Shown here piece after piece: positions 12,111 to 23,018 of a stretch of DNA of 64,000 nt. Numbering within the stretch: the stretch's first letter is position 1; each line of letters starts with the position of its first letter. The stretch is from Hevea brasiliensis (taxonomy: Eukaryota > Streptophyta > Magnoliopsida > Malpighiales > Euphorbiaceae): positions 33,513,967 through 33,577,966 of the forward strand of contig NC_079495.1 of assembly GCF_030052815.1 (NCBI RefSeq), given 5' to 3'. Position numbers and translations under genes: made by a program. The notes under the pieces are model-generated. The model saw nothing but the letters and a program-made list of their open reading frames with translations, searched no databases and was not told the DNA's origin.

Positions 12111-12398
12111 ATAATTTCAATTTCTAATATTACAATAATTAATATAAATTAAATTTTTAATATTCTTTTAATAATAATTCTGCTTATATTAGAAAAAAAT
12201 ATTATAATTTTGAATATAGTAATTCTATAATTTTAATACTATAAGTACTATTAATCCATTAAAAAATTATTTAATTTATTTTAATGAAATTAATAAAAAA
12301 AATTAAACAATGAATATTACTCTTACTAATATATTTTTTAATTGTTTTAAATATTTAGAAACTTATAATATTAAATTTTATTTTATTTTTTGGGTAAT

Positions 12399-12516
12399 AT
12401 ATATATATATATACACACCATTCACATAAAAAAATTAAGTTCTTAATTAAATAAAAATTTACATTTGGCAATTTTAATCCTATTTAATTATAATAATTAT
12501 TTAATTATAATAATTT

Positions 12517-12558
<42 letters not shown>

Positions 12559-12648
12559 CATTCACATAAAAAAATTAAGTTCTTAATTAAATAAAAATTT
12601 ACATTTTGCAATTTTAATCCTATTTAATTATAATAATTTTATTTGTTA
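12399..12648. repeat. 140-bp tandem duplication with (AT)n/(AC)n microsatellite
   Basis: The segment starting ACACACCATTCACATAAAA at 12413 recurs at 12553, an offset of 140 bp. The copies differ by one base over about 90 bp (ACATTTGG versus ACATTTTG). Each is preceded by an AT run that changes to AC repeats; the second AT run spans about 12520-12549. Slippage or unequal exchange at the microsatellite would explain it. Confidence 0.85.
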
Positions 12649-14061
12649 TAGATTTCTAGCCATTTTGAAAATTATAAATATTAGTAACGTAAAAGTTTTA
12701 ACTAAATGTTAAAATTAAAAATTTGAATTTTTCTAATTCAAGTAGAAGAAGCAGTTTATTAGTCACAAATGTATAGATTTTTCTTTTTTAAATTATTGAT
12801 ATAGATAAGAATATAGAGTTAACCAAATTTAGATTTTATTTTTATATATAAACAAATTTTCATTTATTTATTTTTATTAAAAAAATAAAGTATTTTTATA
12901 TTCTTAAATTATTTTTTAATATAATAAAATAATTTTTTTTATTAATTAGTTCTATTTTCAAATAAAATTTATCTTTTATGTTAATATAATATTCTAATTT
13001 ATAAATTTATTTAAAATTTAAAAAATACTATTCATAAAAATTATTTAGACTTCATTTAGATAATTAATCATTTGAAATAAAAATAAATTTTGATTTTGTA
13101 TTAAAATATAATAAAAAAATCATAATATCAAATTTAAATGTTATTCATTTCAAATTTTTATCTATTTAAATAAATTTTATTTATTATTTAATGGCTAAAT
13201 GAATAAAAAAAAATAAAAATCGTTATATATATATATTTTTTAATTTTAACCAAAACTTTTAATTTTGTCAATTTAATTTCAATATTTCACATTAGTTTTA
13301 ATTTTAGCAATTAGGCTAGTTGAATTATTTAATTGATAAAAATAATTTAAATATTTGCCTACATTACATTAATTTTAGCAGTTATTTTTAAATTAATAAA
13401 AATATTATTTTAATTAATTTGTCTATTATTTTGAAAATTACAATTACGTTTATTTTGGTTATGTTATTTGTTCATATTTATATTTAAATATTTGAATTTT
13501 TTTAAATTTAAATAAAATGATAAAATGATGTGAATTAAAAGTACAAGTAAAAAGAGAGAGAAAAAAAATTAAAAATTAAGATAATTATATTAGATATATT
13601 ATTCATTTATTTTTTTTATCAACATGAAGTTTGTTAAAAATAATAAAAGTACTAAAATTATTGAATATATTAATAAAATTTAAAGGGTAGCTAAAATTGA
13701 TATAAAAAAAATGAAAAAATTTGAATTATTTTATTAATTGGTAAGTTCATTTGTTTTTAATTAAATTTATTGCCAAAATCAAAAACAATTGGAAAGATTT
13801 ATGATCAAATCAATAAAAATAAAAATTTTGACTAAAATTGAAAATTGAAATAAAAGTTTTTAATTTTTTTTTATCATTTAACTTTATTTAATCTTGTAAA
13901 TATATGAGTAGTTAAAGTTATACTAAATAATAAAATTAATATATAATAAATAATAACAATGTATTTTTAAATTATATAATTGAAATTTTCGTCAATATAT
14001 TTACAATATATACTTTCTTGTTTTAAATATTTCAATTTTTTTATTTTTTAATTTACATTGC

Positions 14062-14082
14062 ATATATATATATATATATATA
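14062..14082. repeat. (AT)n microsatellite
   Basis: About 20 bases of uninterrupted AT dinucleotides. Confidence 0.9.
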
Positions 14083-14447
14083 ATTTATTCAATCATTAAC
14101 CTAATTTTTTTTACTTATTGTCTATTTTTATTAATAATTAATTAATAAATATAAAAATATGAATGGGAGAGTTTATGAATATTATAATTTTTTAACTTAC
14201 AGTAAATAGTAATTAACATATTAAAATCTTAGTTTTATTATAAATCTTATTTCCAAAAATACTTATATAAATAAAAAAACTAACTTATAAATAATTGTTT
14301 AATAGTAAATAGTAATTTAATGACTTAATATTAAAAAATATATATTTTCAATTTTTTTTATAATTATAGCTAATTCTATTTTTTAAAAATAAATTTATCA
14401 TGATTTAAAATTTTTTTTAACCTATAGTAAAAAACTAATTTAAATAA

Positions 14448-15058
14448 GCCTATATCTCTCAAATAAGAAAGGAAATAAGGTTGAAAGGTCACTAAATCTC
14501 CTCAAATTCGTGCATCACTATATGAGCAGATTTTTGAAGTATTTTTATCAAAAATTCAATATTATTTCCTATTTAAAAAACTATTCAAACTTCCTATTTA
14601 GTAACCCTACTATCTTTCCTTTATAGTGCTTGTAATCAGCCTACATAAAGGCCAACTCTTGTAAGCTGAAAGCATCCTAAATTTTAATCACAATAGCAAG
14701 TGCTACTGCTGCTTCTTCTTCTTTCTTGTCAAATATTATTTGTTTGTGGTGAAGTTTTGACTTGTCGCAAGAGTTCCTTGTATGACATTTTCATTGGAAT
14801 TGTATTATTTGTGGTGAGATTACTCTTATCAAAGTTTACATTCCATAGTTATCCTCTTATTTTTGTCTTTTTATTACTGTTACATCTTAAATCACAAAAT
14901 ACCAAAAAGAAATCCCTTTTTTTTTTTTTTTCTGTTGAAGTTGATTTGGGTGTTATATTGCTTAAATTTTGCTTATTCTTGTTCCTCGATTCATTCCAGT
15001 AGAATTTCTTATCTTTCACGACTAATAAATTTCATTCTCTCCTTCACAAGGCACATCA
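14448..15058 (+). repeat. Element C 5' LTR
   Basis: Aligns with 26522-27126 from the GAAAGGAAATAAGGTTGAAA region to the shared end TTCACAAGGCACATCA. The first four bases differ from the 3' LTR (TGAA there), so the exact start is uncertain. The TATA box of the 3' LTR is TACATAAA here (14642-14649), a loss by one transition. Open frames of 87-100 codons in it are T-rich chance frames. Confidence 0.85.
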
Positions 15059-15061
15059 GTT

Positions 15062-15073
15062 TGGTATCAGAGC
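15062..15073 (+). other. Primer-binding site, initiator-Met tRNA type (element C)
   Basis: TGGTATCAGAGC lies three bases after the CA end of the 5' LTR. This is the standard complement of the plant initiator methionine tRNA 3' end used by most plant LTR retrotransposons. Confidence 0.9.
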
Positions 15074-15182
15074 ATTGGTTAAGCAGCACTTTGAAGCTTT
15101 TGGAGTGCAAACATGTGAGGGAGTGAACTAACCTGTCCTTTAACCGAGTGAAACACTTAGTGAGTTTGATTGTGGAAGCAAC

Positions 15183-16240
15183 ATGTCTAATGAAGAGAGG
15201 TGCCTCCACCAGTTCCAAGAGGTCTCACATTGGATCAAGCACATATGCTGAGACTTGAAAGATAGTAGAATGCAATGTAAGAGCAAATTGCTTAGATCAC
15301 ACAAGCTTTGGTAAGACTAGTTGCACCCTAGTAACAAAGAGGGCACAATGGTCCTAGGCAACAAGGGCGTGGTGATGATGATGATGATGATGAAGAACCT
15401 GGAATTGAAGATGGTGCATATGACCAGCACTTGCCTAGGCATCCACATGGCTAAAGAGACAACATCAAGATGAAGATCCTAACCTTTTGAGGTACTAGCT
15501 CACCTGAAGAGTACTTAGAATGGGTACAAAGAGTTGACAAAATCTTTGAGTACTAGGAGTATAGTGAAGCAAAGAAGTGCAAACTTATTGCCATTGAGTT
15601 TGTTGATTATGAAAACTTATGGTGGGAGAACATAAAGGCTCATAGACATAGGGATGGGCTTAATGATGTACAAACTTGGCGTGAGATGAAAAGAATCATG
15701 GAGAAGTGATTTGTACTTGAATATTACAAACAGGAGTTGTATATCAAACTCCAAAGTTTGCACCAAGGAGAAATGTGTGTGGAAGACTATGTCAAAGAAT
15801 TTGAGATATTGATGTTAAGATGTGATGTGAGGGAACCATATGAACAAAACACTGCCCATTTTCTTAGTGGTTTGAATTATGAAATTGCTAACACTATTGA
15901 ATTACAACCATATGTGTTTTTGTAGAATGTGATCAAACTTACCATTAAGGTTGAAAAGCAAAGAAAGAAGTGTGGATACAAGGGCATTACTACCAAAATA
16001 TTCGCAAAATCTTCTAATAATAGCACCCCACTTACAAGTGATAAAAGGTGGAGTGAAAAAGCATAAAAAAAGGGGAGAGCTCTACAAAAGCACCAATTGG
16101 AGTGAGTAAGGGCAAGGAGAAGGAAATAAATCCAGCCCCTCCTAAAAGAAGTAGAGACATAAAATTCTTCAAGTGCCTTGGCCATGGACACATTGCTTCA
16201 AAATGTCCCAACAAGAGATTAATGGTGTTGAAGGAAGCCT
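15183..16240 (+). pseudogene. Element C Gag, degenerate
   Basis: The likely start ATG at 15183 (MSNEERC...) is followed by frameshifts. An acidic stretch of seven GAT codons (15373-15393) leads into the Gag core: SSPEEYLEWVQRVDKIFEY, KLIAIEFVDYENLWWENI, TWREMKRIMEK, YIKLQSLHQGEMCVEDYVKE and HFLSGLNYEIANTIEL, the typical retrotrans_gag order. Stops interrupt it, for example TAG after IFEY, TGA after MEK and TAG after YVFL at 15925. The zinc knuckle at 16165-16206 reads FFKCLGHGHIASKC, so its first Cys has become Phe. Gag would coat the element RNA in cytoplasmic particles; this copy cannot. Confidence 0.8.
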
Positions 16241-16335
16241 AATGGGAGCTAAAGAGTGAAGATGAGACTTGTGAGGAGGAAGAGAATCATGAAACATATG
16301 GTGATGAAAAAGTAGAGTATGCTAATGTAGGGGAG

Positions 16336-16773
16336 ATGTTAGTGGTCAGAAGAACTTTAAGTGCACTTTCAACAAAAGAGGAAGCGCAAAGAGAGAACAT
16401 CTTCCATACCAGATACACTAATCTAAACAAGACATGTAATGTCATTATTAATCGTGGTAGCTGTACTAATATTGCTTCTACTACCTTACTTAAGAAACTT
16501 AATTTGCCCACCTTAGTGCATCCTCATCCCTATAAATTGCAATAGCTAAATGATGATGGTGATGTTAAGGTGATTAAGCAAGTAGTTATTCCTTTCTCCA
16601 TAGGCAAGTATAAAGATGAAGTTATGTGTGACATTGTGCTTATGAATGCTAGTCATTTGTTGTTAGGGAGGCCATGGCAATTTGATAGAAGGGCTATGCA
16701 TGATGGCTTTAAAAACACTTATTCTTTTATGAAGGATGGAAAAAGAATTGTACTAGCCCCTTTTAATCCCTAA
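16336..16773 (+). pseudogene. Element C protease region, catalytic motif lost
   Basis: The frame reads TCNVIINRGSCTNIASTTLL, then SIGKYKDEVMCDIVLMNASH and LLLGRPWQFDRRAMHDGF. This is the retropepsin block of the C-type polyprotein. At the active site the expected Asp is Asn (AAT at 16450-16452) and the next position is Arg, so it should be inactive. A TAG at 16543-16545 splits it between LQ and LNDDG. It sits between Gag and RT as in all Ty3/gypsy polyproteins. Motif recognition is firm; loss of activity follows from the missing aspartate. Confidence 0.75.
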
Positions 16774-16879
16774 TAAATACATCAAGAGCAGCTGATTAGT
16801 AAGAAAAAAAAAAAAAGAAGAATTTGTTCCTCAATAAGGGGGATGTTTTAAAGGCTATCACTAACCATGATTTTTTTTT

Positions 16880-18300
16880 ATGCTTATTATTAAAGAATTG
16901 CTAGAATCTAACCACATAGTAAATCCTCCAATGATGGCAGAACTATTGGAAGAATTTGGAGGTGTTTTTCCTGAAGAGATGCCAGAGGGACTACCTTCCC
17001 TTCATGGCATTGAACATCAGATTGATTTAATTTCTATAGCAGCATTATTAAATAGACCAGCCTACAGAAGCAATCCCGAAAAGGCTAAGGAGTTATATAA
17101 GCAAGTCATAGAGCTATTAAAAAAGGGCTATGTTCATGAATCCATAAGCCCATGTTCTGTTTCAACTTTGTTGATGCCCAAAAAGGATGGTTCCATGCGC
17201 ATGTGTTGATAGTAGGGCCATCAACAAAATCACAATAAAGTATCATTGTCCCATTCCTAGACTTGATGATATGCTTGATGAATTACATAGTGCTGTTGTC
17301 TTTTCAAAAGTTGATTTGAAGAGTGGTTACCATTAGATTCGAATGAAGGAGTGGGATGAATGAAAAACAACCTTTAAAATAAAGTTTGGGTTGTATGAGT
17401 GGATGGTCATATCTTTTGGCCTTTCTAATGCTCTTAGCACTTTTATGACACTCATGAACTATGTGCTTTGCCACTTCATTGGCAAATTTGTGGTTGTTTA
17501 TTTTGATGATATTCTGATTTATAGCAGGAGTTTTGAAGATCATCTTAAGCATCTAAGGGCTATTTTTGAAGTTCTATGCCAAGAAAAGTTGTATGTGAAT
17601 ATCAAGAAGTGCACTTTTTGCCATGATCAAGTCATATTCCTTGGCTTTATGATACTTAAACATGGCGTGGAGGTGGACAAAGAAAAGGTGCAAGCAATAC
17701 AAGAATGGCTAGTACCAACTACCATCTTAAAGGTGAGAAGCTTTCATGACTTAGCCTCTTTCTACTGGAGGTTTGTAAAGAATTTTAGCACCATCATTGC
17801 CCCTATAACTGAATGCTTAAAAAAGGAATGAAAATTTAATTAGAGTGAAGCTGCACAAAAGAACTTTGAACTCATCAAAGCAAAACTGACCTCTACTCTA
17901 ATGCTTGCATTACCTGATTTTTTAAAGCCCTTTGAGGTAGAATGCTATGCTTTCGATGTGGGAATCAGGGCTGTTCTAATGCAAGAAGGACGTCCCATAG
18001 CTTATTTCAATAAAAAGTTGAATGGAGCTAGTTTGAACTACTCAACCTATGACAAAAAGTTTTATGCTCTTACTCGTGCCTTGGAGACTTGGCAACACTA
18101 CCTCTTACTAAGAGAGTTTATTATCCACACAAACCATGATTCCTTGAAGCACTTAAAAGGAAAAAGTAAGCTGAACAAGTGATATGCCAAATGGGTGGAG
18201 TTTCTTAAATCATTCCCATATGTGATCAAGTATAAGAAGGGACACTCCAATATTGTGGCCAATGCATTATCCAGGAGGTATGCCTTAATCTCTTTGCTAA
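16880..18300 (+). pseudogene. Element C reverse transcriptase and RNase H, degenerate
   Basis: RT motifs in order: [52 protein letters not shown], a frameshift and in-frame stops (17209, TAG at 17335), then [19 protein letters not shown] and the catalytic [10 protein letters not shown] at 17499-17528, followed by [19 protein letters not shown] at 17829-17831 ends that frame. RNase H begins after 17880 ([20 protein letters not shown]). The three RNase H carboxylates that I can place are all changed: Asp to Tyr at 17946, Glu to Lys at 18057 and Asp to Asn at 18132. KYKKGHSNIVANALSRRY closes the domain, again with Asp to Asn. RT keeps its two aspartates, but the reading frame is broken. Confidence 0.85.
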
Positions 18301-18610
18301 ATACTAAGCTGTTGGGATTTAAATTGATGATTGAGCAATATAAGTCAGATGGGGACTTTTCTTCTATCTATGAAGAGAAAGCCTTTCTGAGATTCTACCA
18401 ACATGATGGCTACCTCTTTAAAATAAGAAAGTTGTGTATTCCCAACTATTCTATAAGAGAATTATTGGTAAGGGAGGCACATGAAGGTGGTCTTGTTGGC
18501 CATTTCAGTGAAAAGAGGACTTTGGAAGCCTTAAAGGAGCATTTCTATTAGCTAAGTATGATGAAAGATATGCACAAGGTAGTGGAGAAATATGTGGCGT
18601 TCAATGAGGT

Positions 18611-18728
18611 TAAAAGCAAAGAGATAGCGCAAGAGCTATATAAGCCTCTTCCAGTTTCTAATCACTGGCTAAAAGCAAAGAGATAGTGCAAGGGCTGTAT
18701 AAGCCTCTTCTAGTTTCTAATCACCCAT
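18611..18728 (+). repeat. 59-bp tandem duplication within the integrase of element C
   Basis: The unit starting TAAAAGCAAAGAGATAG at 18611 is repeated at 18670 (offset 59), ending TTTCTAATCAC in both. Differences include GCGC to GTGC and CTATA to CTGTA. Because 59 is not a multiple of three the duplication itself causes a frameshift. Confidence 0.9.
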
Positions 18729-19663
18729 GGGAACATGTGAGCATAGATTTTATGCTTGGCTTGCCCAGAACTCAAAGGGGCAAAGATTCCATATTAGTTG
18801 TTGTTGATCGATTTTCTAAAATGGCTCATTTTGTTCCTTGCTCTAAAATTGATGATACTTCTCTTGTTGCTAACCTATTCTTTAAGAGAATTGTTAGGTT
18901 GCATGGAATTCCAAGGAGCATTGGTTCAGATTGTGATGCCAAGTTCCTAAGCTATTTTTAGAAGATTTTATGAAAGAAGCTTAGAACTCACCTCCTATTT
19001 AGCACAACCTATCATCCTCAAACAGATGGATAAATGGAGGTGGTGAATAGAACTCTCTCTACGTTGCTAAGAACTATCATCAAGAAGAACTTAAAGATTT
19101 GGGATGAATGCTTAGCCTATGTTGAATTTGCCTACAACTAAAGTGTGCATAGTTCAACTAAGCACTCTCCTTTTGAAGTAGTCTATGGCTTCAATCCAAT
19201 CACACTAATGGATTTGATGCCAATTCCTATTCAAGAAAGAGCCAATGTTGATGGAGAGAAGAAGGCAAAGATGGTGAAGTCTATGCATGAGCAAGTTAGA
19301 AAGCTCATTAAGGCCAAAAATGAACAATATAGTAAAACCGCTAACAAGAAGAGGAAGCAAGTGCAGTTTGAACCCAGTGATCTAGTGTGGCTTCACTTGA
19401 GGAAAGAGAGATTTCCAAATCAGAGGAAGTCCAAGCTATTGCCAAGAGCTGATGGTCCATTCCGTGTGGTAGTGAGGATCAATAACAATGCCTATAAGAT
19501 GGATTTGCCTGGTGAGTATAATGTTTCTGTTACTTTCAATGTGAGGGATATTTCTTCTTACTTGGAAGATGATTTTGAGGATGATGAAGAATTTGAATTG
19601 AGGGCAAATCCTAATCAACAAGGGGGAGATGATGTGCCACATAATGACATGACATACGAGGGT

Positions 19664-19668
19664 CCATT
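19664..19668. repeat. Target-site duplication CCATT (left)
   Basis: Matches 26285-26289 exactly and brackets the solo A LTR inserted into element C. Confidence 0.92.
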
Positions 19669-22600
19669 TGTAACACCCCTATATTTGGTAGTGCGTTCTA
19701 CTGTTCCGGTGATGGTGTCTGTCCGGACAGCTAGGATGCTTGGAATTATATTTAAATATTAGTGTGGAGATATAAGGTAGTGAAATACAATAGAGGAAAA
19801 TACAAGAAAAAAAAAGGAAAAAAAAAAGAGAGAAAATGGAACTAAGCTAAACGGACAAAACCGTACCGATGGGTAACCGCACCGGGAAGTTGTGGTGTGG
19901 GCCGTTGATTAACCTTGGACTGTGGGGAACCCTAGAAAATATTTTTGAGACTTAAATAGACATCTATTGAAAAATAAATGGTATTATAAATGTCAAAGAA
20001 AAATTAAATAATTAGTACAAAGAAAAACGAAAAATCTAGAAACTGATAAAAATCGGTGTTACTGAAAAAGCCGAAAAGTAACCCGAATATGGGCATTGTG
20101 GTCAATTGACATCCCAAGTTGCCTTTTGACCTAAATGTCCATTAAAAATAAATGATATTAAACTTTGAAAATATCATGAAAATTAAAATAGTGGTCCATA
20201 ATTTAAATAGTAAAAGAAAAGAGGTTAAATGTGGGAATTGTGAAAACTTTGATTAAACAAATATTAAACTTACCTTAGTGCTCCACTAACACCACCAAAG
20301 TGGACTTTTAATCAGCTTTGGGCAAAAGATTCCATCTTCTTCAACCTTAAGCCAACCAGCCGAATGTACCTTGAGAGAAACCTCCATGGCCGAGTGAGAG
20401 GAAGCTCCATGCAACCCATTTTGAGCCATCCTTTCCACTAAGTCCCTTCTTTAAAGTTAATCCTCACCTTGCAAGGAAGATTTTGGTAGCAATTTTAAGG
20501 AGGTTTAGTGAAGTTTTGATCAAGCTTCAAAGGTGGTAAGTGTGTATTTTCCATTCTTATTTCATTAAACTTTGAGTGGATGTTGTGGTGAGTTGTTTTG
20601 TGGAAGAAGTTTTGAAGTTTGATGATTTAATGGTGGTACACCATTTCGGCAGCCATGGGAACTCAGCATATTTAGTTTGTTTTTACTTGTTAATGGTAGT
20701 TTAAGATGTTGATATAAGTGTTTATGTGTATAGAAATGATTTAGACAATGTGTATTAAGAGTATGTGTAATGGTGCAATTGGTTTTGGAAGCTTGAAAGC
20801 AATTTGAAGGAGATATGTTCAATGGGGTAATTCGGCAACTTTTAAGTGTGGTTAGAAATGGGTATTTTCATGGAATGGTTTGTTGAATTATGGTGCTTAT
20901 GGTGGCACCATACGTATGTGTATAATTGCTTGGATTTAGACATGTAAATAAGGTATGTTCATGTGGTTAAATTATTGTAATTGGACTTTGAAAATTCTGA
21001 GTTATAATGTGTATATTGAGAATGGTCAAAATGACCAAAATGTGATGTAATGTGTGCTAATGGTATGGTACCAAATCAGAATTGGCATGAAAGGTAAACT
21101 TGGTAAGTATAGAATGTGTAATTGGTAAGTGATGAACAATGTGTAATAGGGCAGTGTATATTTTAGCTTAGAACCTTAAGTGTGTGACTCTAATTGGTAT
21201 GAGACCAATTAGAGGTAAACTAGGCACAAAATTTGCTAACTTTTATAAAGGAAGCCTACCTAAATTCTGTCCACAAAGTGACATAAAGATTGACTAAATC
21301 TGGAATAGGTAAGTGAAGGCCAGAATTTTTGACCATATGAACAGTAGTTATTAGCATGACCATAACTCACTCAAAACAGGTCCAAATGACCTGAAATTTT
21401 TACCATGAATAGTTTAGACATAGATCTACAATTCTTATGAAGACACCAAAGCCCAAAAATGGCCAGAACCAAGCCAAATAGCTTACACAAGTTCAGGTAC
21501 CAAAACTGGCCAAACCAAAAGTGACCTAAAAATGACCTAAGCCTACCATTTTAGTGCATTATGTCCAGCATTGGTAAATTGACCATATCTTGGTCTACAC
21601 AACTCAGAATGACCTGAAATTTTTCTCCGCGTGCAATAAGACATAGACCTACAAGTTCGTAGTTTGTACCGGAACCCAAAAACTGAGGGAACTAGGTCAT
21701 CCGGCTAGGTCAAAATAGTATACCGAAATCCGGTAAATTGCAATAAAATGCAATACTCTTGGAAATCAAATTGGTAACATATACCAACACTAAAGGGCTA
21801 TAAAATGTGACATATTGGTAACATTAGAATCGACTCACTTAGAGTGCATCAAGGGTCAACATTATAGGTTGACTAATAAAATGAATTGAAGGGAATAGTA
21901 CCAAGAAAATTTAAATATTTGATTTTATTGTTAGAAATAAATTCATTTAGTACTAAAACACTTTAAATTGTGTGTTTCAGTTGAAAAGGATATTGAGAAG
22001 CATAAGGAACACTGAGTCAGGGCCAAGAGGCATTTATCAGAGGTCTGTGCACAATACTTTTTATATTCACTGCTTTTACTAGAAAATTTATTTGGAGAAA
22101 TGAGTTATGAATAATTTTTTATTATTTTGGCTTTGGGAATCTTGCTTGGAAATTATTGTGTTGCCTACTTTGCAAATAGAAATTTTGAGATAAAATATGA
22201 TTTGTGATTTGTATGAAATATTTAAATATTGTGATTTGGAATTGTTTTGATTCACACTTGGCATGACAATATTACTATGTTCCTCCTCCATTTATGGGGT
22301 GAGTATGATTATATTCCTCCCTCTTTGACTTGTCAGTCTGAGGTGAGTATGGATGAGTACTCATTAGCTAGCTAGCCACCTCCCTCATTGATTTCGATGA
22401 GTGGAGAGAGTATGCCTTGTCGTGGTGTACAACACGGCATGTTCGGAAAATTTGTGTCATGACCTAAGTCGTGTTATTGATTGGCAACACTGTGTTATTC
22501 AATTGTTTGATCAAATTTGTGTTATATGAGCTTTGAAAATCGTGACATGAAATTGTGAATTATTTGAATTGTAAATTGTCAATAAAAATTTTATATACTG

Positions 22601-23013
22601 CATTTTAAATTGTTATTGTGTACCACTAAGTAAATTTTACTCAACGATAGCTTTTTCATTGCTGTCGCAAGTAGACAGACGGACAGAGCAATAGAGTAGG
22701 CTGCTTGTACTACATTTTGAGATTTTACCTGGTATATTGAGTATACCATATTTTGTAGTTTTTGTTATAATGTATTTGCACTGTATGTATATATTGTACT
22801 TAGTCTTGAGCAGTTGTAAACTAAAATAGTAAATTATTTTGGCTTGTAAAAATATTGTAACATATTTATCTTATCTCAGCTTTTGAAAACACTGGAAATT
22901 TGATTGTTGAACTGAATTGATAATATTGAGAAATTTATTGTGTTGAATAAATTTATTGGAGTTTGGGATTGAGAAATATATTGGAAGTGCTTTCCACAGG
23001 TTTTTGAAGAACT

Positions 23014-23018
23014 GTTTT
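23014..23018. repeat. Target-site duplication GTTTT (left)
   Basis: Matches 26028-26032 exactly, at the edges of the solo B LTR nested within the A LTR. Confidence 0.9.

Larger units (their letters stand above)
11116..14447. other. AT-rich intergenic DNA with simple and small tandem repeats
   Basis: Very AT-rich throughout. Apart from the separately listed repeats (microsatellites, a GCGAC-motif cluster and a 140-bp tandem duplication) I see no gene, no element termini and no coding trace. It lies between the solo B LTR and element C. Confidence 0.5.
18301..19668 (+). pseudogene. Element C integrase, degenerate, 3' end split by an LTR insertion
   Basis: The HHCC region keeps LLVREAHEGGLVGHFSEKRT but its Cys pair is damaged (YVAFNEV) and is followed by a 59-bp tandem duplication that shifts the frame. 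The DDE core follows: [49 protein letters not shown], a TAG and other stops, then [23 protein letters not shown] and [11 protein letters not shown]. The C-terminal region [40 protein letters not shown] and [20 protein letters not shown], ending in an acidic tail and MTYEGP, resembles CRM-type chromoviruses. The reading frame continues across the insertion at 26290 (TRSNSKL), the usual GP-x-TRS ending. Confidence 0.85.

Noticed and set aside
14700..15218. Several 69-100 codon frames before the element C Gag
   Set aside because: They fall in the 5' LTR and leader; T-rich, no domains, and not preserved in the 3' LTR copy.
15373..15393. (GAT)7 as a microsatellite or CRISPR-like repeat
   Set aside because: It encodes the acidic stretch of element C Gag; there are no spacers, and CRISPR arrays are not expected in this plant DNA.
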